Source of the DNA: Hermetia illucens
Taxonomy: Eukaryota > Arthropoda > Insecta > Diptera > Stratiomyidae
Assembly: GCF_905115235.1 (NCBI RefSeq)
Contig: NC_051854.1
Span: forward strand, 64,595,463-64,659,462
Direction: 5' to 3'
DNA length: 64,000 nt
Of the stretch, positions 1 through 11,900 are shown piece by piece (the first letter of the stretch is position 1; every line of letters starts with the position of its first letter). Position numbers and translations under genes: made by a program. Under the pieces are notes generated by a model, which saw only the letters and a program-made list of their open reading frames with translations, ran no database searches and was not told the DNA's origin.

Positions 1-1928
1 CCGCAAACATACTTGGCCCCAGCCGCAAGAAAAGTCGGAACGGCTGGTTCGAAGATGAATATAAGCTCGCAAGGGAACGAAAGAATACGCATACCGAGTA
101 ATGTTGCATTCTCAAAGAACGTGGACACGCGTAGAGACGTATCGCGAACTCCGTCGAGCGGACAAGCGACTTCAGAGACGGGAAAAAGGAAGCCTGGGAA
201 AAACAACAAGTCTATGAACTCGAAAAGTACAGGGAGCAACCGCACCAGGCCCGCAAGTTTTACCAATAAACCAGCAAAATTAAGCCTTACACATCTCAAT
301 GCTCATCTTGCCGAGACAAAGAGGGAAATCTGATTTCCGACAGAATGGGCATATTGGAGCGATGGGTTGAGTACTTTGATGAGCTACTGAACAACCAGAA
401 CATCGGCGGGTTGTGGGTCCCGCCAACTGAACACGACGGACAAATGTGCCACCACCAAGTATAGAAGAAATAGTCCGTGCTTAAAAATCGTAAGTCGCCA
501 AGAGCCGATGGAATTACAGCCGAACTGGTTAAATATGGAGGCGACCAGTTACACCAAGTGGTTCACCAACTTGTGCTGAAGGTATGGAACAGCGAATCAA
601 TCTGTCTCATACATAAAAAGGGAGATATCACACAGTGCAGCAATTATAGAGGTATCACGTTGCTGAGTACCATCTATAAGATATTCTCGGCTATCTTGCT
701 TGGCCGGATTGCCCCATACGCCCAGAACATCATTGGCCCATACCAAAGAGGCTTCACTCCTAGCAAATCAGCAACAGATCAGATTTTCACTCTGCGGCAA
801 GCGATGGAAAAACTGTTGGAATATGGACAACAGTTACACCATCTGTTCATCGACTTTAAAACCGTCTATGATAGCATAGCCAGGGTAAAACTGTACACGG
901 CCATGAGAGAATTCGGTATCCCGACGAAATTAACAAGACTGACTAGGCTGACCCTGACCAATGTCCGAGGCCTGATAAAAGCAGCAGGATCACTCTCAAG
1001 ACCATTCGACATCAACAACGGTCTACGACAAGGGGATGCCCTATCATGCGTCCTCTTTAACCTGGCCCTCCTCAAATCCACCCGACTACCTGCCTACGCT
1101 GACAATATTGACATCACGGGAAGAGCAACCCAACAGTCTACCTTCATCCAGATCGAGCAGGCGGCGATTGGCGCGAGCTCTTGGGCTGCACATTAATGAA
1201 GGCAAGGTGAAGTACATGGTGGCAACGTCAGCGCCAAAACCAAAAGAAAGGACAACATCGAATCACACTGGTCAAACGAAAACAATGAAGATAAGAGACT
1301 ACAACTTTCAGACTGTTGATAATTTCTCCTATCTAGGGTCGAAAATTACAAACGATAACATCGATGACGATGGCGATGAAAGCCGCGCGCGGTTGTTGTC
1401 AGCCAACAGAGCCAAAAACTATTTCACTCGAAACGTCTCATCATAGGGTCAAAGCTCTTACTGTACAAGACTATGATCTTGCCAGTCCTTATATATTCTC
1501 CGGAGACTTGGGTTCTTAGCAAAAAAAACTGCGAACTCTTGGCCGCGTTCGAAAGAAGAATCTTCTGAAAAATTGTTTGGCCCCTTACATGAGGATGTAC
1601 GATTCCGTAGCCTACATATCTATGAGTGATACTATGACCGTCAAGTTGTGGATAAAATTCGACTCAATAGACTGCATTGGGCTGGTAATTTAATCCGTTT
1701 GGATGAGGATGATCCACCCCGGAAAGTCTATAAGGGCAATATCTTTGGAAGAAAAAGAATGCGAGGCAGACGCTGCCTGAGGTGGAGCGATGCCGTAAGT
1801 CAGGACGCTAGACAGCTTTTAGGGATATCGTGGTGGACCTCGGTGCAAAACTGAGATGTCAGGAGTTTCTTATAAAGGCAAGCCTAGACTGGATACCGGT
1901 TGTTGCGTCGTTGATAATGATGATGAAT
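1..1928 (+). mobile_element. RTE-clade LINE fragment, cut by window edge
   Basis: Non-LTR retrotransposon remnant reading rightward. Its left side matches the endonuclease/RT linker of the fuller copy at 8901-13843. RT blocks follow at 477-1196, including the motif GLRQGDALSCVLFNLAL, then the post-RT region at 1036-1446 and 1648-1854 (RLHWAGNLIRLDEDDP). It ends in the family 3' signature, a conserved block followed by a TGA-rich triplet tail near 1905-1928. Several frame changes and stops split the ORF, so it is dead. RTE is chosen because the related copy has an AP endonuclease with NQIDHVLI, a short 3' end and a triplet tail, all typical of that clade. Confidence 0.85.
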
Positions 1929-1959
1929 TAGTGTCCGCGTTTCCCGTGTTTCATTACCA

Positions 1960-2640
1960 TTTTTATGTAGCTTGGATTGTATTCTGACCCTAGGCATAGA
2001 AGGATTAGGCATGTGTAATGCGGCTATATTCTTGACATCAGGTCAACATGTTGATGGTCTACTAGCCGTGGAAAAATCGCTGTTGAATGGATTACTGAGA
2101 AAAATTAATCAGCTCCATAAAATTATAATATTTACCATGGAGACCGAACAAATGGGAGAAGTACGATTTGTGGACATCAAAGTAGATAGGGGGAAGACTT
2201 GGAGTTCGATGTATTCAAGAAGCCCACAACCACTTAACGAGTCATTGCTATCAGCTGTTTCCATTCATACCAGCATAAGTTCGCGGTTTTTCACTGTATG
2301 ATACATAGAATGCTAAATATCCCCCTAACCAGATCGAGATTATATTAAAGAAGTGGCTTATATAAAAGACACAGCGAGAAAGAATGGATACAGCACCGAC
2401 ATTATACATGCAATAATAAGGAAGAGACAGGCTGTCAACAACGGGAAACAATTGACCTCTTTGCTAGGCTACAACGACAAAACAACAGTAATATTGAGCA
2501 TTACAGTTAAGGTTAGGGTATATAAGGTTATAGAGTTCAGTGAAATAAATTATTACAAAGCTAGCACTGAAGAAGGACCCATGTTGTGTGCGGAGCACAT
2601 GTCTGCATTTCTTAAAAAACAATAAATCTTTAAATCTTAA
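1960..2640 (+). mobile_element. Penelope-like element fragment
   Basis: A decayed stretch whose translation near 2188-2340 reads LEFDVFKKPTTT, then, after a stop, HSYQHKFAVFHCMIHRMLNIP. Around 2353-2450 it reads YIKDTARKNGYSTDIIHAII. This order (KPT, then H..QHK.A.....HR..N.P, then a YI...A..NGY block) is the end of the RT domain in Penelope-like retroelements. No GIY-YIG endonuclease end was recognised. The fragment has stops and frame changes. The identification rests on remembered family motifs. Confidence 0.6.
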
Positions 2641-2652
2641 AACGAACTATAA

Positions 2653-3480
2653 ACAAGTCGGGAAACCGGAAGCTTGACGCTTCAGGTATAAAAGGTTTTG
2701 TGTTTCCCTATGTGAGGAGCATAGCGTAATTCTCCATTGGCTTGCCAGAACTGAGCGATTTAAGTATCTCGAAGGGCAGGTCACTGCCATTGCTAGAACT
2801 CAGCGATTTAAATATCTCGAGTCAACGCTATCAGCCAATGGAGAACTGCGTAATGAAATTGTTTCACGCATTAATGCAACCTGGATGAAGTGGCATTCCC
2901 CAACTGGTGTTCTTTGTGATCGACGTATCAGCGCACGTGCCAAATTTAAAATTTACTGCAACGTCGTCCGTCTGCCACTCCCTATAGTTCTGAGTGTTGG
3001 CCGACTATAAAGGACAATGAACGGCGTCTTCCGGTAATGGGGACGAAGATGTTGCATTGCACTGGTGGCGTGACACGTTTCGATTACGACTGAAATGAGA
3101 ATATCCGCGATCGATATGGGTTTGCATCGATCGTGGAAAAACTGCAAGAGAGGCGTTTTCGAATTCAACAACCAGTATTGATCAGAACATCGAAAGCAAT
3201 CGTACGCAACCAAAAAGCCGGCCAAAACAATAGTGGCTTGATACGCTGGATGGGGATTTAAAGGTCTCGCGATTACATCCTGATCAGGCATTTGATAAAA
3301 TAAAATGACGAAACCGATCACCACGAGCCGACCCCCGCTTGTGAACTGAAGGCCGAAGAAAAAGAAAAAGATGTGAGGAGCGACGAGTGCACGACAGCTC
3401 CGTGTAATATAGCTAAAAATTCCATTGCCCTCTATTTTCTAGAAAGCGATTTAAATAAATCATTTGATGGAAAGCCCTGT
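2653..3480 (+). mobile_element. Helentron-type element carrying a LINE RT fragment (copy 1)
   Basis: It begins with the head shared by the Helentrons of this window (ACAAGTCGGGAAACCGGAAG, then a ...GGTTTTGTGT motif). From about 2730 it switches to a plus-strand LINE 3'-coding fragment (RFKYLESTLSANGELRNEIV; MKWHSPTGVL). It ends in a stretch also found at 30445-30533. The same head, cargo and tail recur at 29730-30533, so the composite moved or was copied as a unit. The cargo here is broken by stops. Confidence 0.6.
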
Positions 3481-4292
3481 GTTGATAATGGTCAACCTCA
3501 TACGCTTCACGCTCTCAGTTTAATATTATTAGCGAATGAAAACAATTTAACCAACATCAAATATAAACAAGTCGGGAAACCGGAAGCTGGACGCTTCAGG
3601 TACGAAAGGTTTTGTGTATTTCTTAGTACGTAGCACGTAATATATCCATATATTATGTGAGAGTATCTATTATACTTTCGGGTGATATTGACATTTATAG
3701 TCTTCAATTTTCAAAGAAACAACAAATTTGAGGTATTATAACATTGTTAGTAATGGTGCGATTTCCACCAAACTTGGTAAGATCATGCTCCATATTATAG
3801 CCTATATCACTGCAAAATTTCATGGTACTAGCATGAACTTAAGAGGGGTTTCTAACCAATTACAAAAAATTGTAGTAATATACTATTATTAACTTAATTT
3901 AAACAGATATCGGCATGGAAGGTATTTCGGAGCCCAGGCACCATATAGTGGCAGCTCCCTGATTTTTTTCAGATTTTTCAGTTTGGTAGTTTCTGAGAAT
4001 GGCCCCCTTAAAGAAGTGATCACTTTCAACCCCCCGCGCTCCCCACCCCTCCAACGAATGTCAAAACTAAGACGGGCTTTGAAAAGTACTAATCGAGACC
4101 TATAATTTGATACCCCACATGACTATATTTGATGAAAAAACATTGTACACCCCCCTTTTGCATGTATGGGGACCCCCCCTTAAATTCGACGTAAAAGGAT
4201 GTAATTCACTGTATGCGTGAGCGTTCACAGTTCCCACCTTTCTACCAAATTTGGTGTCAATCGCTATAACCGTCTCCGAGAAAAATGCGTGT

Positions 4293-4295
<3 letters not shown>

Positions 4296-4359
<64 letters not shown>

Positions 4360-4361
4360 AG
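4296..4361. repeat. (GACA)n microsatellite inside Helentron
   Basis: A near-perfect GACA tetranucleotide run with one GACG interruption. It sits just before the element's 3' end, as in other copies: 5457-5486 on plus, and GTCT runs at 42621-42700, 43816-43860 and 58709-58783 on minus. Confidence 0.95.
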
Positions 4362-4376
4362 TAAACCGATTTTAAT

Positions 4377-4402
4377 AAGGTTTTGTGTTTACACAAAACC
4401 TT
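4377..4402. repeat. Helentron 3' terminal hairpin
   Basis: Inverted repeat with 12-bp arms (AAGGTTTTGTGT / ACACAAAACCTT) and a 2-nt loop, followed by an A run at the element end. The left arm repeats the motif near the element's 5' head (about 3600-3615). Confidence 0.85.
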
Positions 4403-5845
4403 AAAAAGGGCTAGGGAGCATTAGATTCTTCTTGAATGGAATTTTAATATTTCACTCGAATTTCAATTATTCTCGTTAATTATGACGTCAGCATTTTATT
4501 TGTATGGCTTAGAATGCTGTTAATTAGCACGAAATTGACAAGTTTGAACTGCTATAACTTTCCCACTGATAGTTGGATTTTCATGAAACTTGGCATGTGT
4601 ATGCACGAGGCTGTCCTCTATGTCGGTGTCGGTTTTTTAGTCAATTTCTAAAAGTTGATAATATACTATTAGTAAATTTTTTGAGCAGATACCGGAATAG
4701 GACATCTCTCGAAGATTAGATTTCACATAAGTGTTTTACACAAAATCTTAAAAAGTGCTACTGATAAGTAGATTCTTCATAAATGTGACTTTAATATTCC
4801 ACGCGAATGTCAATTATTCCGGGTAATTATGACGTCAGCATCTGATTTGCATGGCTTTGGAAGCAGTAAACTCGGCGAAATTGCTAAGTTTGAACTGCTA
4901 TAACTTTGGCGTTAATTGCCTGATTTCCATCAAATTTAGCACATATATACGAAATATTGTCCCCTATGCTGGTACAAAATTCGGAAGACCTAGGATGAAT
5001 CGAAGGGGGGTTTTTCAGTAAATTTCTAAAAAGTAGTAATATACTATTAGTAAGTTTATTTGAGCAGATATCGGAATGGGACATATTTTGAGGCCTAGAT
5101 TTCATCTAGGCGCACCACCCTGATTTTTTTCGGATTTTTGGGTTGGGTAGTTTCCGAAACTGAATCCTGTCTCACTTCAAATGCGTACATTTTGACTCCT
5201 CACTCACGCACTTTGCAATTTATGCCAAAACTAATGTCAGTTTCGGAAAGTACAAATCGAGACCTTTCATTTGACACCCTACACAACTATATCCGGTGAA
5301 AAAAATTTTTGAATCCCCCCTTTGCATGTATGGGGAGCCCCCCTTTAGACTCCACCTAAATTTATGCCACTCACTGTATGCGTGGGGTTTCATAGTTCCC
5401 ATCTGTCCACCAAATTTCGTTCGGATCGGTTTAGCCGTTTTGGATAAAAATGCGTGTGACAGACGGACAGACAGACAGACAGACATTGAATCGATTTTAA
5501 TAAGGTTTTGTTTTACACAAAACCTTAAAAACAAAGGTACTACTTTTATTAAACTTGCTTGCAGTTGTTACTATGCCTTCGGAGCCCTATTTCTAATTTG
5601 GATCAGTGGGCGGACGAAACCAATGTGATGTTGATAGCTTAATTATGCTTTTGAAAAAGTTTTTATCATTGCTATACTTGTAAATTTTTATTAATCAATA
5701 AAACAAATTTTATTACATTGTGTATGTTAAAATTACTGAATGCATGAAAATAAAGAACAAAAGGTTGATTAGAGCTACATCTTTTCTTTCTAAAGAATAA
5801 ATTTCATTTTTTATTTTTTCACATAAAAGATGTCTTTACTGCTCA

Positions 5846-8098
5846 TCACTCTGATGGGTTCAGGATCATTAACACTGTGTACATAGCCTTCATTACTTGT
5901 GCAATTGAGAAAATACATTAAACTATGTTTAGCTGGTTGTCAAAATTTGAGGAAAATATTTATGATACTAATGCGTAATTCAAATGGTTTTGGGAGAATA
6001 GAACCTTCAAATCCTGCTTCTCGAAAATTCTTGACCCTATAGGCGATTCATTCCAAGCATAATTATTAGGTGCCTTTGAAACAAGTCGGAAACTAAAAGT
6101 TTTAGGTGTGAAAGGTTTTGAGGCCACTTTGGGTAAAAATATATGGGCTCACGATGGTTTCGTTGATAACTAGTTCGCAGTGTTAAAGTTCCAGGAGATT
6201 GTTTTGGATTTTCTATTTATGTCAACACAACTTTACTCAAACGCGCTAAAGACAAGTCTCGTTAATATTATCTCTTACGTAGCAGTTATTTGACGCGAAA
6301 AGGGATAATTTAGACTTACTGTAGCTTCCATTTTCCACCAAACTTGACATTAGGGGAGCTTCGCAGAAAATATTCTAAATAAAACAATATTGTTCTATTA
6401 TCTAGGGTGGTTTCTATTTTTCTATTATCTTGGGTAGTTTCTAAGAATGGGTCATTGAAATAATTGACACTGTTATACCATCGACACTGGTCCCATTTAC
6501 AACGAATGTCAAAACCAACTCCTTCGAAAGGTAATCGAGACCTTTTATTTGATACTTCACATGCCTATATTCGGTGTTGTTTTCAGAAAACGTGAAAAAG
6601 TGGCTCAATTCTCTTAAAAAATATTATGTATCTGTCAGTTCCGTGCACCTCGTTTGGACCAGCAAAGCACTTGAAAGAAAATAAGAGGAAGCTGGAGGCG
6701 ATAATGTGTGTTTATATTTTTCAGCGAACCGAACCTGCGGTTGTAGAACCTAAGAAGAGCAACCCACCCAACGTGCCATCCCATCGCGAGTACCATTATA
6801 GCTTCTGATTAATTAACGTTTAAATATAACAAATATAAAAAATAAATGAGACTCAATTCACAAATAATATCTTTACTTACCGACATGAAAGTAGCCAAAG
6901 TTACTGGTATCTGTTTTCCAGCCAATATAATTTTCCTTTCCTGCGTCATCTGCATGAATATAATAAGATGTTTACGGAATTTTGGTGATAAGTCCATCCA
7001 ATTTGACGAGTAGAGCATGAAAACCATCTGATCCGTTTTTTCCATAAACTTGTTTGAATAGTAACAAGATGGATAGATTTCTGTAATTTCCGCCACCATG
7101 AATAAGAATACAGCCGCAGTTTCGGTTAATGATGGTGAGAATCTTAGATATATTAAACCCGTAGTTGAAAATACGAGAATAGATGTGATGAATTGAATGA
7201 AAATTGTAAAAGAGAGAGTTTTCTGTATTATTTCGAAGAGTCTGTAAAGTTGAATGGAATAAAAATCCTTCTATATTACTACATAATCAAAACAGTAAAA
7301 AACATCTCCTGGGCTAGAATCTACTTACCCCATTACAATTCGATGATCCTCTACACATTGTACGAAGTCCTGAAAGCTTTCTTCCTCCATTTTCTCAGGA
7401 TCATAATGAATATTTGCAAACCGTTCCATTATTATCTGTAAATGGGCGCTCAACACATTCAGATACAACACCCCAATAAAATCATTTGCTACATCTTCCA
7501 GTCCTAATTGTAGTTGAAATACGGTCTGGATAAACAACGAAACCCAATAGCGGAAGGCATTCTTACTCCAATCATATGGGAACCAAGTTTCAAAACCAAG
7601 TTTCTTGCCATGCGAGAGGGCCGCAGCAAGGGCATGCGTTAAATTCACCCCCAGGAAGAACACGGCCACCATCAACGAAGTCAACCTGCAAAAGTTGATT
7701 TCCTTCCTCAATTTATCCTTTTGCTTATCCGTCATAGGCCGGCTGTCCAGATGCTTCAGTTGTTCATTCATTTCGATGAGGCTGGGTCTTAGTCTCAGAA
7801 TTACAAGGAACTTGACGGAGCAGGCTGTCACACAAATGTTCATAGGAATATTTTCCAGTAATTGCCTCAAATTTTTAACGAAGAACAGTTCGATGATGAA
7901 CGAGGCGTAGTAGAAAATATTGGTGAAAATATAATTGGCAACAACATGTATTTTATGTCGCAGGCGACAGTCTTCGGTTATAACCAATCCTTGGAACTTC
8001 AAAGTAAAATAAACGATTTCAAAAGCCCGAATACTTTCAACTTTGTTTTTCAAAGAATTTTTCGGGCCGAATAACACTATTGGATTTTTTGAGGACAT
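5846..8098 (-). CDS. Odorant receptor OrA (7tm_6), last splice acceptor damaged
   Basis: Insect odorant receptor, a seven-helix ligand-gated channel subunit that works with Orco in the membrane of olfactory neurons. Exon 1 is 8098-7329 (ATG, 256 codons plus 2 nt), intron 1 is 7328-7242 (GTAAGT...CAG), and exon 2 is 7241-6881, ending in a GTAAGT donor. Last-exon sequence lies at 5896-5846 and would encode 16 residues plus stop, giving 393 aa. Family signatures are WFPYDW, EDVANDFIG, HLQIIMERFA, IYPSCYYSNKF and MLYSSNWMDLS. Similarity, from memory, is to the fly Or2a/Or33/Or59a group. The acceptor before the last exon, AG in OrB, OrC and OrD, is AA here (5898-5897). Splicing one base later at the next AG would place TAA immediately after exon 2 and lose the end of TM7. 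No other break was seen. It may be a very young pseudogene, may use another acceptor, or the change may be a sequence error. Confidence 0.88.
6081..6600 (+). mobile_element. Old Helentron relic in OrA intron 2
   Basis: It begins with a decayed family head (ACAAGTCGGA at 6081, then AAAGGTTTTG). It keeps traces of the body, such as the ...ATCGAGACCTTTTATTTGATAC block at about 6530-6560. Elements occupy the same interval of intron 2 in OrB (22206-22735) and OrC (from 29730), but not in OrD. The GACA tract and hairpin are lost. Confidence 0.65.
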
Positions 8099-8164
8099 TT
8101 CAACTTTTTGCTATGCCGTTTTATGTTTCACCTTTTTGTTATTAGCGAATGTGCTTATTAAATC

Positions 8165-8260
8165 CTTGTTCGAAACACACTAACCATCTTGTGAGTGAAC
8201 AACCCTGGACTAGGCTGATGACAGGATAAATACCAGTTTCTTTCATTATAGAGCTGACTG
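8165..8260 (-). promoter_or_regulatory. Conserved upstream block of OrA, likely core promoter
   Basis: About 70-160 bp before the ATG. It is strongly conserved with 24305-24400 (OrB), 35793-35890 (OrC) and partly 52890-52976 (OrD). Read on the minus strand it holds a TATA-like GGTATTTATCC followed downstream by CA-containing sites that could be initiators. The conservation may only reflect recent duplication. No transcription start can be fixed from sequence. Confidence 0.4.
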
Positions 8261-8900
8261 GTAGGAAAATATGCATTTGTGATATCAGCCTGTTCAATAA
8301 ATATTCCGATACACCGTTGAATGTTATACGTAACCATATAAGAAACATACATATCTAATGTGGCATTTTGACATGACCTGTTTTATTTTCAAAGATAGCC
8401 TCTCAAATCCTTCGATTTATCGATTGTTTTACGTTTTTTCCCATTGTTAATCATTGATTTTACCCGGAAAGAGTAGAATAGGTTGAGAGAAGAGATGGTA
8501 GAAAACCGTGAGTCTATACACTTAGCGCATAGGTTTCCCTATCATACTTCCTGGTATGCTTTTTTGGACACTGTCCGCTTTAAGAACTCTCCTTATATTA
8601 AAGAGGCGTCCATATTTATCCTCGAATTTATCATTCCATGGATGCATTCATCTTAAGTTTGATGAGTTGAATAAATCCACAGGAACTATAGGCCCGTCTT
8701 CACCTCTTCACCACATTGACTCTAGATAGCCGAACTCACTTCCATGATTTTCCCCAGGTTTCAGTTAGAGGGTTAACTAGTAAACACTGTAGAAACGTAA
8801 AATTCACCGCCAATTCCAATTTCGTTGCAGAATCCATTACAGAAAAGTTCGCATGTCGACAGTGGGTGGGAGGGGACAATCACTTCAATTTACTACATTC

Positions 8901-11900
8901 ATCATCATCGACGGCGCAACAACCGGTATCCGGTCTAGGCCTGCCTTAATAAGGAACTCCAGACATCCCGGTTTTGCGCCGAGGTCCACCAATTCGATAT
9001 CCCTAAAAGCTGCCTGGCGTCCTGAACTACGCCATCGCTCCATCTTAGACAGGGTCTGCCTCGTCTTCTTTTTCTACCATAGATGTTACCCTTGTAGACT
9101 TTCCTGGTGGGATCATCCTCACCTATACGGATTAAGTGACCCGCCCACCGTATCCTATTGAGCCGGATTTTATCCACAACCGGACGGTTATGGTATCGCT
9201 CATAGATTTCGTTATTGTGTAGACCACGGAATTGTCCATCCTCATGTAGGGGGCCAAAAATTCTTCGTAGGATTCTTTTTTCGAACGCGGCCAAGAGTTC
9301 GCAATTTTTCTTGCTAAGAACCCAAGTTTCCGAGGAATACATGAGGACTGGCAAGATCATTGTCTTGTACAGTCAGAGATTTGACCCTGTGGTGAGACGT
9401 TTCGAACGGAACGGTTTCAGTAAGCTATATACTCTGTTGGCTGACAACAACCGTGCGTGGATTTCATCATCGTAGCAGTTATCGGTTGTGATTTTCGACC
9501 CAAGATAGGAGAAATTATCAACGGTCTCAAAACTGTATTCTCCTATCCTCTTTCTTCTTCGTGTTTGACCAGTGCGGTTTGACGTTGTTGGTTGGTTGGT
9601 TTTCGGTGCCGACGTTGCCACTATATACTTTGTCTTGCCTTCATTGATGTGCAACCCAAGATCTCGCGCCGCCTGCTCGATCTGGATGAAGGCAGTTTGT
9701 ACGTCTCGGGTCGTTCTTCCCATGATGTCGATATCGTCATCATAGGCCAGTAGTTGGGTGGACTTAAAGAGGATCGTACCTCTCAGCATCACGGATCACT
9801 TTCTCGAGGGCCAGGTTAAAGAGGACGCATGATAGGGCATCCCCTTGTCGTAGACCGTTGTTGATATTGAATGGTCTTGAGAGTCATACTGCGGCTTTTA
9901 TCTGGCCTCGCACATTGGTCAGGGTCAACCTAGTCAGTCTTATTAATTTCGTCGGGATACCGAATTCTCTCATGGCCGTGTACAGTTTTACCCTGGCTAT
10001 GCTATCATAGACGGTTTTAAAGTCGATGAACAGATGGTGTAACTGTTGTCCATATTCCAACAGTTTTTCCATCGCTTGCCGCAGAGAGAAAATCTAATCT
10101 GTTGCTGATTTGCTAGGAGTGAAGCCTCTTTGGTATGGGCCAATGATGTTCTGGGCGTATGGGGCAATTCGGCCTAGCAAGATAGCCGAGAATATCTTAT
10201 AGATGGTACTCAGCAACGTGATACCTCTATAATTGCTGCACTGTGTGATATCTCCCTTTTTATGTATGAGACAGATTGATTCGCTGTCCCATACCTTCAG
10301 CACAAGTTGGTGAACCACTTGGTGTAACTGATCGCTCCATATTTAACCAATAAGGCTGTAATTCCATAGGCTCCTGGCGACTTGTGATTTTTTAGCCGAT
10401 GAATTGTACGGACTGTTTCTCCACCTCGCCGATGTTCTGATTGTTCAGTAGTTCATCAAAGTACTCAACCCATCGCTCTAATATGCCCATTCTGTCGGAA
10501 ATCAGATTTCCCTCGGCAAGATGAGCATCGAGGTGTATAAGGCTTCATCCTGCTGACTTGTTGGTAAAACTTGCGGGCCTGGTGCGGTTGCTCCCTGTAC
10601 TTCTCTAGTTTACAGACTTGTTGGTTCTCCCAGGCTTCCCTTTTCCGTCTGTGAAGCGGCTTGTCCGCTCGACGGAGTTCGTGATAAGTCTCTGCGTGTG
10701 CCCGCGTTCTTTGAGAATGCAACATTACTCGGTATGCGGCATTCTTCCGTTCCGTTGTTAGCTTACATTCATCGTCAAACCAGCCGTTCCGACTCCTTTT
10801 GCGGCTGGGGCCAAGTATGTTTTGGCCGTATCCATGATAACGTTCTTCAGGTGATTGTTAAGATCATTTGTTGATCTTTCATCTCCAGGTCCTCTGTTGG
10901 CTGCGGTTATTGCGGCATCCATTTCCCTCTTATAGGTGTCGCGGCGGGTTGTGTTGTGGATGGCTTCAGTGTTCACTCTCATCTGATTGTCAGAGGGGAT
11001 TCTAGGTGGTATTGTTATTCGAGCTCGGAGCACCATGCCAACGAGGTTGTGAGCCGAGTCTATATTGCCCCCCCTGCATGTTCTGATATTCATCAAGGCT
11101 GAGAGGTGGCGGCGTGCGATCAACACGTGGTCAATTTGGTTGAAAGTGGTCCCATCTGGAGAGGCCCACGTATGTTTGTGGACCGCTTTCCGCGCAAACC
11201 AGGTACTTCCAACAACCATTTCGTGTGACTCTGCTAATTGAATAATCTGCAGTCCGTTATCATTTGCTTTTTCGTGCTATGGGAGCCAACGTATCGCCTG
11301 GATACGGGCTCCTTCCCTACTTGGCTGTTAAAATCCCCAAGTATGATTTTAATATCATATCTGGGACAGGCTTCGAGGGTTCGTTCTACTGCCTCGTAGA
11401 AGGTATCTTCCTCCGACTCTGCAGTCTCCTCTGTAGGGGCGTGAACGTTTATGAGGCTTATATTTCTAAACTTGCCTCGCAAGCGCAGAGTGCTTGGCCG
11501 TTCGCTTATGCTTTCAAAGCCGATAACAGCAGGTTTCATTTTTTGGCTGACTAAGAAACCTACTCCGAGCACATGGTTTACTGGAAGACCGCTATATGGT
11601 GTAGCGGCTCTTCTCCAAGAAACCGGTCCCTGTCCATCGCATCTCTGCTGCGCTGTTATATCAGCCCTATATTGGGACAGGGTGTCGGCTAGCTGCTCAT
11701 CAGCTTTATCTCGTTCCATGAGTAAATGCGCAAATCGTTAATTCGTTGTCGTTGCCGGGTTCATCATTGTAAAGTCCATCCTGTCCGAGGCTCCTTTCGT
11801 GGCTTCGTAACATCGGTTTTCCGTGTAGGGTTGTCAGCCCTACCCAGCCCCCAACCTGGAGGACCAATTGATACAGTTTCTCCCATTTTTAGGCGCGGGA

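Larger units (their letters stand above)
3567..5535 (+). mobile_element. Helentron (DINE-1/mini-me type) array, at least two units
   Basis: A non-autonomous element. The first unit runs 3567-4407 from the ACAAGTCGGG head, through a conserved body (a block near 4100-4260 with runs of C and a ...TGCATGTATGGGG motif), to a (GACA)n tract and a terminal hairpin. A second unit of the same family follows directly, with its own short GACA tract (5457-5486) and hairpin (about 5500-5527). There is no protein. A microsatellite plus a 3' hairpin, with a 5' motif repeating the hairpin arm, matches the Helentron-associated DINE-1/mini-me families of Diptera. Short ORFs through the GACA tract are artefacts of the repeat. 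Confidence 0.75.

Noticed and set aside
4296-5486. Regular short repeats that could suggest a CRISPR array
   Set aside because: They are GACA microsatellites and Helentron units without spacer/repeat structure, in a eukaryotic genome.
7605-8074. Plus-strand ORFs overlapping OrA (and equivalents in OrB and OrD)
   Set aside because: Antisense shadows of Or exon 1; the minus-strand frames carry the conserved 7tm_6 motifs and splice sites.
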